Below are positions 36,019-46,753 of a stretch of DNA of 64,000 nucleotides, piece by piece (within the stretch, counting starts at the first letter, position 1; every line of letters begins with the position of its first letter). Position numbers and translations under genes: made by a program. Origin of the DNA: Orobanche coerulescens (taxonomy: Eukaryota; Streptophyta; Magnoliopsida; Lamiales; Orobanchaceae); NCBI GenBank assembly GCA_033398695.1, contig CM065806.1:43735001-43799000 (forward strand), written 5' to 3'. Under the pieces are notes generated by a model. That model was not told where the DNA came from. It saw nothing but the letters and a program-made list of their open reading frames with translations, and searched no databases.

Positions 36019-38677
36019 ACCGCCGATAATAACCAGCTAATCCGAGAAAGCTTCGGATTTCCTTAACATATTTCGGGGGTAACCAATCTCGGATAGCCTC
36101 CGTCTTCTGAGGGTCGACATGACCTCCCTCAGATGAAATTACATGTCTAAGATACGTCACTTCAGACATCCAGAACTCACACTTGGAAAACTTTCCATAA
36201 AGTTGCTCTCGTCTTAACACGTCGAGAACCTGATGAAGATGAACCTCGTGTTCCTCTCGGTTACGAGAATAAATCAAAATGTCATCGATGAAGACAATAA
36301 CAAACTGATCCAAAAAGTCGATGAAAACCTGATTCATTAACTCCATGAACACTGCAGGTGCATTAGTCAATCCAAACGGCATAACCACAAACTCATAATG
36401 ACCATAGCGTGTTCGAAACGCCGTCCTCGCGATATCCAACTCTCGGATCCGCAACTGATGATATCCAGATCTTAAGTCGATCTTGGAAAATACTGAAGCT
36501 CCCTGAAGTTGATCCAAAAGATCATCGATACGGGGTAAAGGATACTTATTTTTTATCGTCACCCGGTTCAATTCCCGGTAATCAATACACAAGCGGAACG
36601 AACCATCCTTCTTCTTGACAAACAACACTGGTGCTCCCCAAGGGGACGCACTCAGTCGGATATAACCTTTCTCGAACAATTCCTCAAGTTGATTCTTCAA
36701 CTCCTGCATTTCGGTCGGGGCCATCCGGTACGGTGCCTTTGATATCGGGGACGTACCGGGCTCCAACTCAATCGTGAATTCCACATCTCTCTGTGGAGGA
36801 AAACCAGGTAACTCGTTTGGAAATACATCAGCATATTCCCTCACGACCGGAATATCCGCCAACATTATTGGTGACTTCTCGGTTTTGGTCATAAAGCACC
36901 AATAACCAACACACCCCTGATTGAGTAACCTCATCGCTTTCATCAAATTAATGACCTTACCAGAAAAGCCGGGATTACCTCCCTGAAACACACATTCGAC
37001 CCCATCGTCTGATATGATAGTGACCATATGCTTACGGACACTAATGATGGCATCATGACGATCCATCCAATCAATACCCAAGATGACGTCGTGTCTCGGC
37101 AAATCTACTACGATTAGGTCCACTGGCCATACACGGCCATGAAGCTGAATCGGACAATTCTGAATCTCACGATTTCCGATAATTCGTCTACCATCAGGTA
37201 GACCAATGACAAAAGGCTCACAACTAGCAGCACTACCCAGACGTAGTCTACTCAAACATGACTCGGAAATGAATGAATGCGATGCACCAGTATCAAAAAG
37301 GGTACACACAGGTTGAGATAGGATATCGAGTGTACCTGAGATCATTCGGGCCCCTGGATCGTCGGTCCTCTTCATCTCATAAATTGGGAGCTTGCCGGCC
37401 CCCGAACCAGACGCTCCCGTCTGATAGCTCTTGGCTCCGCCTTTGTTAAATCCTATCGTCTTGAACGACGCTGACTGAGTGGCCTGATTCTGCACCGCTG
37501 AATGTCCTAGGTCCTGAGATGACGCCGAAATGGGTTTAGAGTCCCTTCGGCAAAAACGGGCCCTATGCCCAGCAATTCCACAGTTATGACATATGACAGC
37601 CTGTTTTGGACATTTGGTGCTGAAATGACCCTGTTCTTCACAGTTGAAACAGGTGACAACCGAACTGGCCGCTCGCGACTGGGATTCCGTGGGTTTAGGC
37701 GCCTTAGGAGGTCGCTCAGAAAAGGTAGAGCCCGCACGTGGTTTCTTGAAATTGGCCTGACTGCCGTCAGACTGATTACGGTTCTTGGACTTCTTGCTAG
37801 CACATGAAGGTTGCTGCTTAGCAATCTCCTTAGCAGTAAGCTCATAGGTAAGAGCTTTCTCAATAAATTCCGCCAAAGTGGTGCAATGATGATTAAGCAG
37901 CTGAAGTCTCATACGGGGTTTCAGCCTCTTACTGAAATACTTGATTTTGTCCGCCTCTGAATGAATGATGGATGAGGCGAAAGGAAGAAGTTCCTGAAAT
38001 TTCTCGGCGATGGCAAGAACATCATCATCCGCTGAAGGGTCGGGAGTGAGTAATTCCGACAATTTAGCCTCCCTGAGTGGGGCTGGATAATACCTCTCCA
38101 TCATGAGAGTTTTGAACTGATCCCAAGTACAAGATCCTTCGGTGGGCTTCAACGACAACCACCAAGAATGTGCGCTCTTACCCAGGTAGTAAGCCGCAAC
38201 TGAAACTTTGTGTCCTTCGGGACACTCTACCATAGCAAACAACTTCTCGAAATGTTCGAGCCAATGAATAATATCCGCCGGCTCAGATGAGCCTTCAAAA
38301 GTAGGTGGCCTCTGACGAGAGATGTCGCCGATGATACTGCTCACATTCCTCTCTTGCCTCTGAGGTGGCGGCGAACGAGCCTGTTGATTTTGATTGACTG
38401 AGTTATGCATCGTCTCTATCAGCTGTGCCATCTGGGTCATTTGGGCCATCATGCCCTGCATAAAACCGAGTGGGTCAACCCGAACACCTTCTGACTGAGC
38501 GGTGCCCCGGGTACGACTCCCAGATAGTGAATGATCACGTCCAGGCGAATGAGTGGCAGCGTCGCTGCCTGATGAATTAACATTATTCCTTGCATTCACA
38601 CGTGTATTCATACGAGCTCTCGGGATTCGGCCTGCACCACGGCCTCGTCCTCCGCGTCCTCTTCTTGCTCTCTCCAT
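35960..38677 (-). CDS. gag-protease-RT polyprotein of C
   Basis: A 905-codon open frame. The N-terminus is Arg/Gly-rich ([17 protein letters not shown]). The capsid-like core has [16 protein letters not shown]. Two knuckles ([14 protein letters not shown] and [14 protein letters not shown]) lie near residues 340-375. The protease DTGASHSF is intact (near residue 460). RT has [16 protein letters not shown] and [10 protein letters not shown] (36261-36294). The frame then passes into the RNase H connection and breaks by frameshift near 35990-36010, 6-20 codons after RRFVEGF. It would make particles, process them and copy RNA; downstream functions need another frame. Confidence 0.92.
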   Translation of the reverse strand: MERARRGRGGRGRGAGRIPRARMNTRVNARNNVNSSGSDAATHSPGRDHSLSGSRTRGTAQSEGVRVDPLGFMQGMMAQMTQMAQLIETMHNSVNQNQQARSPPPQRQERNVSSIIGDISRQRPPTFEGSSEPADIIHWLEHFEKLFAMVECPEGHKVSVAAYYLGKSAHSWWLSLKPTEGSCTWDQFKTLMMERYYPAPLREAKLSELLTPDPSADDDVLAIAEKFQELLPFASSIIHSEADKIKYFSKRLKPRMRLQLLNHHCTTLAEFIEKALTYELTAKEIAKQQPSCASKKSKNRNQSDGSQANFKKPRAGSTFSERPPKAPKPTESQSRAASSVVTCFNCEEQGHFSTKCPKQAVICHNCGIAGHRARFCRRDSKPISASSQDLGHSAVQNQATQSASFKTIGFNKGGAKSYQTGASGSGAGKLPIYEMKRTDDPGARMISGTLDILSQPVCTLFDTGASHSFISESCLSRLRLGSAASCEPFVIGLPDGRRIIGNREIQNCPIQLHGRVWPVDLIVVDLPRHDVILGIDWMDRHDAIISVRKHMVTIISDDGVECVFQGGNPGFSGKVINLMKAMRLLNQGCVGYWCFMTKTEKSPIMLADIPVVREYADVFPNELPGFPPQRDVEFTIELEPGTSPISKAPYRMAPTEMQELKNQLEELFEKGYIRLSASPWGAPVLFVKKKDGSFRLCIDYRELNRVTIKNKYPLPRIDDLLDQLQGASVFSKIDLRSGYHQLRIRELDIARTAFRTRYGHYEFVVMPFGLTNAPAVFMELMNQVFIDFLDQFVIVFIDDILIYSRNREEHEVHLHQVLDVLRREQLYGKFSKCEFWMSEVTYLRHVISSEGGHVDPQKTEAIRDWLPPKYVKEIRSFLGLAGYYRRFVEGFCKIAQPLDEPFAKG

Positions 38678-38704
38678 ACTGAAGTAGGAAAGTCACATGA
38701 TGAT

Positions 38705-40662
38705 TGTTAGGAGTATGCCCTCGAATGCCACTCAGAGGTTGTTGAGTGAGGGCATTGTACTTGTAATTATGTAAACCATTTATATAAGGCAAATGAATGT
38801 TTCTTTAATTACTGGTAGTTACTGGCATTCCTAACTCGTAAATAAAAATATAGAAACTAGTCCGTGTATTTGAGAGCAAAACGTTCCATTCCTTATTGGA
38901 TAAGGGGGTCGGCACTGGAAAGGTTTATAGCTCAAATACTTAATCGTTCGCAAGTCGATGAAACTTGACCGGGCGTTAAATTTATGTGAAGACTTGTATG
39001 ACGTGTTCTTTGACATGGAGAGTGCCTGTCGAACACTAATGGTTAGTGGGAGCACACGTTATAGGTATGCTAATTAGATTAGTATACTCGAACCGACTCA
39101 CCCTCGATTCGTCACACGGATTTCACTCCGGATACCAATGACGGAATCGAAAGGTTGTGATAGGTATTCGTGAACCTTCAACTTGAGGATTTAGTAGGGA
39201 TGTGCTTGTGACGTCAAGATTTTCATTAGAGTAGTTCGACCCTGTAAACCGGAAGGCGAGGGTCAACCTCGACGTGCATCTTGACGGGCAAGTAGCAGGT
39301 CCTACTGAATACCAAGATAGAATTCTTTCTCCTGTTAGTGAACGGGTTATATGTCCTATGCGGTTATTGGCAGATGAGATCATAAGTCTTTGGCCAAAGC
39401 ATTGGAGCTAGCTGTATTAGATACATGAGAGCTCGATGATCTCGATTTGCATTAACGCATAGCGTCAAGTACAGATAGGGTTTGACTGACCGTAACCCTA
39501 TAACTTGATCGGGACATTTGAAAGAAGGGTTTATACGTATACTGGTATTCACGAAAGAATGGTTCTTGAATGATCCCATCATTCGTTCTCAGTTGGGGTA
39601 CAGTGTAGGCCGCCAGGCTGGCTAGGTGGTGCTACTACTCTTTGGTTCCTCCCATTGCTGACTGAGACGAACCTACCGAGTCGCGCAATAGGATTGACAA
39701 CAGAATGAATCAAGCTAATTCTCTCATTATGAATATTAGATATTAGATATCTAAATTTGGGACATTGGATGTTTAAATCGATTTATCGGATAAATTGATT
39801 TACGGCTTAATGAATTAAATATATCACTGGGTGATTAATTTAATTCATGAATATAATTATTTCTTGGAGAAATTAATTATGTTATTTTGTATTTGATATG
39901 TTTAATAAATTGGATTAATTAATCGATACAAATACATCGGAACGGAATCGTAATTTATCTGTTTGGACTCACGGGAGTCCGAAACGAACCGAACTCGTCC
40001 GTTTTTGCATAGTAGCCGCCCCCCCTTTGTTTCCACTCACTTTCCTCTTGTCTTGTTGCTTTCATTTTATATGAAAGAACGTGACATTGTGGGGTTTAAA
40101 ATAATGTGGCATTATTTGTATTATTGAAGTGAGAGTTGAATAAAGGGAAGAAGACATCTCATTTCACATGCACCTTTTGATTCCTTGTGTGATTTCCTAC
40201 GTGAGTTTGAGTTTGAAAGAGAGAGAAAAGTTCTTTTTCAAAGTCTTCTTCTTCATCTCATTTCTTGAGAGTTTTTCTTAGGAAAATATCATAACATAAA
40301 GAGAGAGTAAGATTAAAACACTCAGAGTGTAATAATCTTAACATACAAAGCTTCATCACTTAATTCTAGCCGTAACCTTAGAGGTTAATTAAGTAATCGT
40401 TGTTCCGGTCGTTTCTCCGGCGCGTGGCAAGTAGAGACGCGGTGCTTTCGGCGTTGGATCGTTCAAGAGCTTGGGGAATAGCTCAAGAGAAGGTTATCCA
40501 TTTAATAAACGGACTACAAGGGTATGTTTCTCGTATCTCTTGTATTTCGTTTTTGATATTCGTATATAAGTAGCTCGATCGATCCTCGTAGGGATTCGGA
40601 TCGAATTAATTTTCGTTTTACCGCTTCCGCTGGGCCTTCGATTTAGGCACCGAATCCCAGCA
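38705..40662. repeat. Solo LTR L in the leader of C
   Basis: 1958 bases, TGTTAGGAGT to GAATCCCAGCA, flanked by ATGAT (38700-38704 and 40663-40667). There is no coding content, and no second copy or primer site was found. TG...CA ends and a 5-bp duplication fit a solo LTR, likely of a copia type (TGTTAGG start). The strand is not certain; the ends suggest it reads plus. Confidence 0.85.
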
Positions 40663-40677
40663 ATGATTATATTCCCC

Positions 40678-41117
40678 GCATGAATATCACGTTATGATTA
40701 TGACATGAGATGATGAAAATGAGCATACACGCTCTAACACAGTGATTATATGAATGATTAACTGAGGTGACATGATTATTTGATGAAATTCTTGAAATGA
40801 TTATCTTGAACAAGTTAACAAGATTAATGATATGATCTTCCTGATCAACAACTGAGTAATGAAATTAATTGAGTGATTAACGAGTTAACATGACCGTCCT
40901 GGTCAAAATGAAAATGATGATTGAGGATTGTTAACTGATGAAATATGAATGAATGATTATTGCCAGAAATTATACCATGGCGTTAGAAATCTTACAGTTC
41001 TTGGTCTGATTGGCTCGGCATTTACACAGGTCACACGTGATGCGAAAGTCCAATGATACTAGTCCGATGACGATGATTTCAAATGAGACATGACTCGGAA
41101 GGTAGTATTCAAAACCA
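40678..41117 (-). other. Untranslated leader of C
   Basis: About 440 bases between the primer site and the solo LTR, rich in ATGA and GATTA repeats, with no frame of interest. With 38678-38699 it forms C's leader before the gag ATG. Confidence 0.7.
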
Positions 41118-41130
41118 CGCTCCGATACCA
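41118..41130 (-). other. Primer binding site of C (tRNA-iMet type)
   Basis: On the minus strand TGGTATCGGAGCG, four bases past the LTR edge at 41135; same variant as in G. Confidence 0.88.
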
Positions 41131-41134
41131 ACTC

Positions 41135-42653
41135 TGTAACACCCCAAACTAGGCGGATATTACAGTGTTGTGGACCCCCGACTGGGACCCACTAGGCGAA
41201 TGAAAATGAATGAATTACACAGGGTAAATGTAGTACCGAACCACATTACAACAATAATTACTCCGATGAGGAGTTTCTTACAACACATCCAGGATAATAC
41301 AGAATACATGTATATTTTATATGGAGATAAAATATACAACACTGAGTGAAATGAGTGTTCAAACGGAATGTCTGCAGCGGAATAAATGAAGGAAACATAA
41401 ATGACTGGGGCCCCCTTCTAGTATCATTGGGACTCCTCGCCGTCAACGTGCTCTCCCCATGCTTTCGCCTTGCCATGACCTGAAAAACAATATCCCCCAA
41501 CGGGGTCAGTTACACAGAACAACAATCCTCAAGGGTTGAAAATACACAATCATGATATGTTGTATAAACCACAAGTTCGATCAAAAATGAATCGGTTAGA
41601 TTATAACCCAATCTTGTTGAAAACATACGCAATCAAACATGATGTATGAATCAACTAACCGTACGGCTCAAAGGGTGGCGCCGCACTACGCCCGGGATGG
41701 AAATGTGTCCATGCATAAGCCACCAACGAGTATCGATCGAATACACATGTGGTATTGTACCTAATCAGTCTCACGAAGCAATCGACTCGTGTGCACAGTC
41801 TAATGTGAGGCCAACAACCAACACACGACTTAAATGTGCCCGACATGAAAATCCTACACATACCAACCGGCACGCCAGTGTGACCTGGAATGCCACGATA
41901 TAACAAAGTGACATCGAAAATGAATAATGACTCACCGAGGTGAAATGATAGTGAAATGAATGACACCTCAATGAAATGATTGGAACCGTCGTTCCTTGTG
42001 ACTGAGGTGATTAATTGACAATGACAAGTTTTGATACGGTTAATACAATGATGAATGAGTTATGATTATGAATGAACAACAACAAAAGGAATGAATATCC
42101 TTTTAACCGAGTAAGAATTAACTTACACAACACCGGTGACAATTATCCTTCCACGAACGACGTCCTAATTGAGATATCGATCGCTCGAACAACCTTGAAT
42201 AATACAATGACCAACAATTCGTTCAAAATACGAATCAAACACGAATATAACGAACTCAAAACGTCGATACGATTAAACCAAGTTCATTGGGGCATTATAT
42301 CGAACACTTTGAGGCCAACTTCGATTGTTAACAACCCAACCTTGATTAAACCAACATCAAAACCCAAAAAGTGTTTTCAATCCAACAAAACATGATTTGA
42401 ATAATGAAGAGATTTGAAATGACATGAATACCAACGTCAACATCGACTAATGAATCAATTACCACAATCAAGATAATACCTTGTCTCGATTCCCGAATAA
42501 GGTTGAAACAATGAAAAATATCGATACACAACTCGAAGTTATACCGAACGGTGAACACGGACGAATGATTATTAACAAGTGAAAGATTACATAGTGACAA
42601 TCACCGAATGAAATTACTGAATGATAATGACTAAATTACAACCGGGTATTACA
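41135..42653 (-). repeat. 5' LTR of C
   Basis: 1519 bases; nearly identical to 32411-33940. Confidence 0.95.
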
Positions 42654-43090
42654 TCCCCGATGCACCAAAGTAACGCTCCATGTTCCACAGGAAGTCATCC
42701 ACTTCCCTACCATTCCGCGATCCTTGGAACGAACACGGCCGGGGGATGTCGATTCGATGGGGTGCCGCACCCCGCTGGTCCCTGCCGTGGGCCATCGCCC
42801 GCTCGTACAGTGTTGTCCTTCCTTCGATGGTCTCGATCCTCCAAATGATCAGCCACTCTGATCCATGCCTCAAGAGCATCCTCGTGTCTACCCATGGTTT
42901 CCTCTAGCCGAGCCACTCGTGCTTCCATGGCAACACCTCTTTCCACGGACTTGTCCCTAGACCCTTTCCTGGACTTGTCCTTCTCCTGGCCGGGTTGAAC
43001 TTTGGTGACGCTGGACGTAGTCTCCATCGGTCCTCCTTGCACAAAACCTCTCAGCAACGTCTCAATGCAGAAGTTCCTTGAACCACTAGC

Positions 43091-43105
43091 GTGGCTCTGA
43101 TACCA
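43091..43105 (-). other. Primer binding site of B (tRNA-iMet)
   Basis: On the minus strand TGGTATCAGAGCCAC, a full match to the common plant iMet site, two bases past the 5' LTR. Confidence 0.93.
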
Positions 43106-43107
43106 CT

Positions 43108-44247
43108 TGTCACGGGGTTGGGTTTGAGCACTCGAAAGCTCCTCGAACCCATACGGCACTAGACTAGAATTGCCTCGATCTAGCTAGTAAGCCTTAACTC
43201 ACTGGGTTTCTAAGTGTGTAAGAAGGGGTTTAAACACTTGGGAGTTGAGAGTAAAACAATTCACTATTTCACAAACACTTCACAATATAGGAATGTTGAG
43301 TCTTTTGAGGGTTGGTTTTCAAATGAGCCTCCCCCTTGCCTATTTATACAACTCCTAGGATCTAGAATCTTCTACTTCACCTCCTCATTTGGAGGACTCT
43401 AGAACATCCTATACATTCCACATACTTCTATCCTATTCTAGAACCTATCTCTAGAATCATCCACACTTGTCTACATATACAAGTCTAGAGTATTCTACAA
43501 GTACAAGACATACAATCATCTAAAATACTCTATATCATTCCAGCACTGCATCCTTCTAGGGGTTTCCTAGAGGCTTCTCTTCCATCCCGGGCGCTCGGCC
43601 CGTCTCTGTCCATCCCGGCCCGCATCGGCCCGTCCTGGCCCGCACCGGCCCGTCTCGGCCCTGACTATCTGGGCCCGTATCTGCAATGTTCCAGACTCTT
43701 CCTGAACCTCCTGGACCAAGCCGGTCCGCTTCTAGTTGCTTCCAGTCGAGTCTTGCCTGCTGAATGACTCCTCAGCTTTTCAATGTCTACTGCCCCCGCA
43801 AGGCTTTTTCCGTCTAAGCCTATTATAGGGGGAAGGGTCCCTCTCGCACCTCGCGCGCGCGCGCCTGCGCACGCCGGCCGCGTCCGGCATCCCACGCCCG
43901 CGTCCGGCCGCCCAGCTCGAGTCCTGTTCCCAGACTCGGCCTTGTCCCGTCGTGCCTTGTCCCACACGGCCCCTGCTCGTCCGGCCTTGCCCGCGCCCCC
44001 TGCGCTGCCGGATAGTCCCGAACATGTCCAGTCCGGAATTCCCCTTGGGCGATCCGCTTCCCACAGCCGCGTCCGTGCTCCTCCCACGGCTTACTCGCGT
44101 GATTCTCCATCCGATCATGCCGTCCTGAAGGCTGACTCTTCACATGCAGCCCGATGCCATCCATGGCGTCCTGCTCGTGCCGGTCCCTCGGCACCCTGTG
44201 CGACCATCTGCGCACACATGTCTCGTTGTCGACTTTCGGCCGTTACA
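43108..44247 (-). repeat. 5' LTR of B
   Basis: 1140 bases. The outer end reads CCGTTACA (the left copy has CCGTGACA). The same CGGCCCG and CG-alternating stretches are present. The ATGs on the plus strand here (such as 43783-44304) are chance GC-rich frames. Confidence 0.92.
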
Positions 44248-46383
44248 GTACGCAACGGAAGTTGTAGGCTAGCGCGCGCTACTACAAGAAGTTACGCACG
44301 CTAACCGGCAGCATGGGGAAGTCCAGAGAGCACTTGATTGGGACTAAAAATCGAGCTAGCGCACGCTAAGGCATCATAGTAGCGCACGCTAGGGGAACAT
44401 GTAGAGCACGCCACTGTTGGGTGATAACGCGCGCTAAGTGACCCGGACAGTAAGGACAGTGAGGTCTGGACTCTGGCCAGACGAACAGGTAACGTGCACT
44501 AAGACGGTCGTTGTGTGCGCTAACTCGTCGGTCGTAGCGCACGCTATTCGGTCGTAACGCACGCTACCGGTATGGACAGAAGGGTTTCTGAACAGGGCAG
44601 AATGTTCTGGACTTAGATTGGACACCTGACAGCGCACGCTAACTCGATTGAGTAGCGCACGCTATCGGATGTGGTGCACATCAGCTCGGCTGGGTAGAAG
44701 GGTCTGGGTTGCAGACCTAGGCCGATAGCGCGCGCTATTCGGTAAGCGTTAGCGCGCGCTAAGGCGCACTTATATAAATACATGTGTTTCGATCAACACT
44801 TGTCATTTTTCATCTTCTCTCCTCTTCTTCGAGCTTCTAGACGACTCCAGGGCGGTGTAGGCGAGGGTTTCGGCGGAGCACGGTTAAAACTCAAATCTTT
44901 TCAACTTCAAGTAAAGATCTATCAATCTTACATCATCTTCACCAAGGAATTGAGGTAATCCTTCCGTAGAACCCTAACTTTGGGGAAATTTGGGGATTTT
45001 GGGGATCTCGTTTCTCCAACTGTTTTAGCTCTAAATTATGATGGATTGTAGTTGAAAATAGTTGTATAAGTATGATTTCATGATTTCCTCAAGGTTTTGT
45101 GGATTGATTCCAAATCTTCTTTTGTAAATCGAGCAAAACCCATTATGCCTCGTAGTGCTCAATTAAATGGTCCTAAGGGTAGAACTTACGATGGATTTTA
45201 GTGTTTTCCAACAAAATTGTAAACGATTAAGCCTCAATGTTTGTTAGGAGCGGGATTCGGAAGATAGTTCGGACCGTAGCCTTGTTCGTTGTTTGTTCAT
45301 TTGAGAGTAAGAAAGTCCAGGCAAGTACTTTATTGAATTAGTTTGTGGCATGCATTTCTGTGATGGTTTAGAGAATGATGAGAGTTGAAAGGTTATTCTC
45401 GGGTACTCTCACTCGGGGATTGACTCGACGGGGTCACACGGAGACCTGGTGGCTTAGCGGCTGGACCGGGTCACGAGAGATACTTTGAGTGGACATCCTC
45501 ACCTGGGGATTGCTCGACGGGGCACACAGGGACTTGGTGGCTTGAGGGCCGGACCGGGTCGCGAGGATTGTCGGAGTGTTTTTACTGGTGATCGATAATG
45601 ATATTCCGGAATATCGCGAATTGAACTGTTTTGGATTTTGAAATGATTTGGAAATGCCTGTGGATTAAAATAATTGTAATACTGTACTTGCACTAGCGGT
45701 TGTGGCTAACCCCATTGTTGGGGTGGAATATTTTGTACATTTCAGGTATTCTCGAGGGACAGGAGCCCCCATATGGCACACACGGAGTCAACAAGCACAC
45801 TGGATGTTAGAGAACTCGCATCAGTTGTTATATTTGTGATGTTTGAGTCAGTTTTATGTACTATATTATGGTTGGTTTTGAGTTGTACTTTGTCGTGTAA
45901 TGTTTGCGTTCAGTGATTGATGTTGAAGTATACTATTTTGGCCGCGGCCGAGGCCTAACTTGTGTTTTGTATCCTTTGTAGCACCGTTATGTCATGGTTA
46001 TTATGTATTGGATTGTGGTTTAATCATGTGTGCCGTCAGCCTGGCGGGACCTTTGTGTGTCCTGTGGCGTGTAATAACCCAAAGTGAAATTGGGGTGTTA
46101 CAGGATCAATACCGACATGGATAGCTTCGGCGGCCGTCTCCATATGGAATCCCACGGAGGGTCCTTCCCGGACATTGGAAGCCCCATTGGCGGAGGTGGT
46201 GCCCTTTCCGTGCGAAGAAGATGTTCCAGACATTCTCGAAACAAGAAGAGGAGAAAGGGAGTGTTTTCTTACCAAGGGTTAAGTCGATCAACGATCGGCA
46301 GTTAGATCTTCAGAAAAAGTCTTCAGCAAAATCCTTATTTCTCCGGTAAAAGCGCATAAGGGTCTTAACACTGCAACCCAGCG

Positions 46384-46396
46384 CCTTTTTATAGGA
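46384..46396 (-). promoter_or_regulatory. TATA box for the D antisense gene
   Basis: On the minus strand this reads CTATAAAAAGG, about 150 bases before the ATG at 46233 and inside D between the gene and the 3' LTR. It is a good plant TATA consensus. A leader with no upstream ATG close to the start codon fits promoter use; this is inference. Confidence 0.6.
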
Positions 46397-46737
46397 GATG
46401 GCAGGGACTTCTATGCAATTAAGGAGAATCTCAGGGGTTGGAGTGCAACCGTCGCAATTAATGACTCCCTTGAAACCCGCGACGCGTCGTTTCGAGGGCA
46501 CGCCAGACTAGGAGTCTCAACCAACCGTCGGTCTCCCCCAATAGGAACCCGACACGTGCCCCGGAGACTTTTCCATAACCGATGTCATTTCCCGCTCATT
46601 TCAGCGACCGACCAGGTCATCCAAGTTCAAAACCAAACCACTCAATGGCGATCGCCAGTTACGTAAAATGCAGAGTCACTAGTCATAATTCAGCAATCGC
46701 CAACAGAACCACCTCACCCCACGTTTCCAACATCGGA

Positions 46738-46753
46738 GCGAGCTGGGGGAAAT
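46738..46753 (+). other. Polypurine tract of D
   Basis: GAGCTGGGGGAAAT directly precedes the 3' LTR start (TGTTGTGCGG at 46754), as needed for plus-strand priming. Confidence 0.75.

Larger units (their letters stand above)
32411..42653 (-). mobile_element. Ty3/gypsy chromovirus-like element C
   Basis: The LTRs are 32411-33940 and 41135-42653, flanked by TCCCC (32406-32410 and 42654-42658). Primer site, gag-protease-RT in one 905-codon frame, then RNase H, integrase and tail follow. A solo LTR (L) lies in its leader. The LTRs look nearly identical. One clear difference is an 11-base gap near 32681/41404. It is the best preserved autonomous-type element here. A deletion in integrase removes the catalytic Glu. 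Confidence 0.95.
31131..43027 (-). pseudogene. gag-protease polyprotein of B, split by C
   Basis: It starts at the ATG 43027, after the primer site. A coiled-coil-like stretch (ARLEETMGRHEDALEAW) and VDDFLWNMERYFGASG lead to the C insertion (42658/32411). Beyond it the same protein resumes with ADVALLWWIRRET and LKLWAKLEVPRAKAQ. One knuckle-like region follows (CHGCGSADHIVAAC; then CWSTEHSTRQC). The protease triplet reads DIG (LVDIGADYNYI; family DTG). A stop follows at about 31548, then the frame continues to GLDFLRKN-like text (MDDQDIILGMDFLRKN) and on into the LTR. Confidence 0.87.
30009..44247 (-). mobile_element. RT-less gypsy element B (gag-protease only)
   Basis: The LTRs are 30009-31130 and 43108-44247, with perfect inverted ends TGTCACGG/CCGTGACA (one base changed in the right LTR). 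It is flanked by GTAC (30005-30008 and 44248-44251). C is nested in its gag. Without C the interior is about 1.7 kb: primer site, gag, a protease-like end, then directly the polypurine tract. No RT, RNase H or integrase is present. It is therefore a non-autonomous element needing enzymes from another. Confidence 0.92.
22769..46102 (+). mobile_element. Ty3/gypsy chromovirus-like element A
   Basis: A plus-strand element with two LTRs (22769-24839, and 29784-46102 less the nested B), primer site, gag, protease, RT, RNase H, integrase and purine tract. It is flanked by GGATC (22764-22768 and 46103-46107), so its ends are secure. It lies inside D's antisense gene without shifting that gene's frame once removed. 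B splits its 3' LTR. All enzyme genes have stops or frameshifts. Confidence 0.95.
29784..46102 (+). repeat. 3' LTR of A, split by B
   Basis: It consists of 29784-30008 and 44252-46102, about 2076 bases together. It keeps TGTAATAATC and GGTGTTACA ends. It has the same palindrome cluster as the 5' LTR; B went into the first of these palindromes (TAGCGTACGC). Confidence 0.93.
20234..46233 (-). pseudogene. Antisense intron-containing gene of D (Transposase_28-like), split by A
   Basis: Read on the minus strand: ATG at 46233; exon 46233-46108; element A removed; exon 22768-21967; intron 1; exon 21897-21733; intron 2; exon 21645-21252; intron 3; exon 21179-20234 ending in TGA. The total is 2433 bases, exactly 811 codons, with one frame across all joins. 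The domain near 22360-21990 (LTPNAWLQIICS, GNPTKWFWVAGAW) resembles the plant 'putative gypsy-type transposase' family (PF04195). The end is a Glu/Ala-rich coiled-coil stretch (about 20950-20560). About a dozen in-frame stops exist, most explained by C-to-T change. Its function is unknown. Confidence 0.75.

Noticed and set aside
43783..44304. Plus-strand ORF of 173 codons in B's LTR, and its counterpart near 30684
   Set aside because: GC-rich chance frame in an LTR; the two LTR copies differ by gaps that break it.
22769..46102. Near-identical blocks that look like a segmental duplication (22769-24839 and 44252-46102)
   Set aside because: They are the two LTRs of element A, one split by B; the GGATC duplication fits insertion, not duplication.
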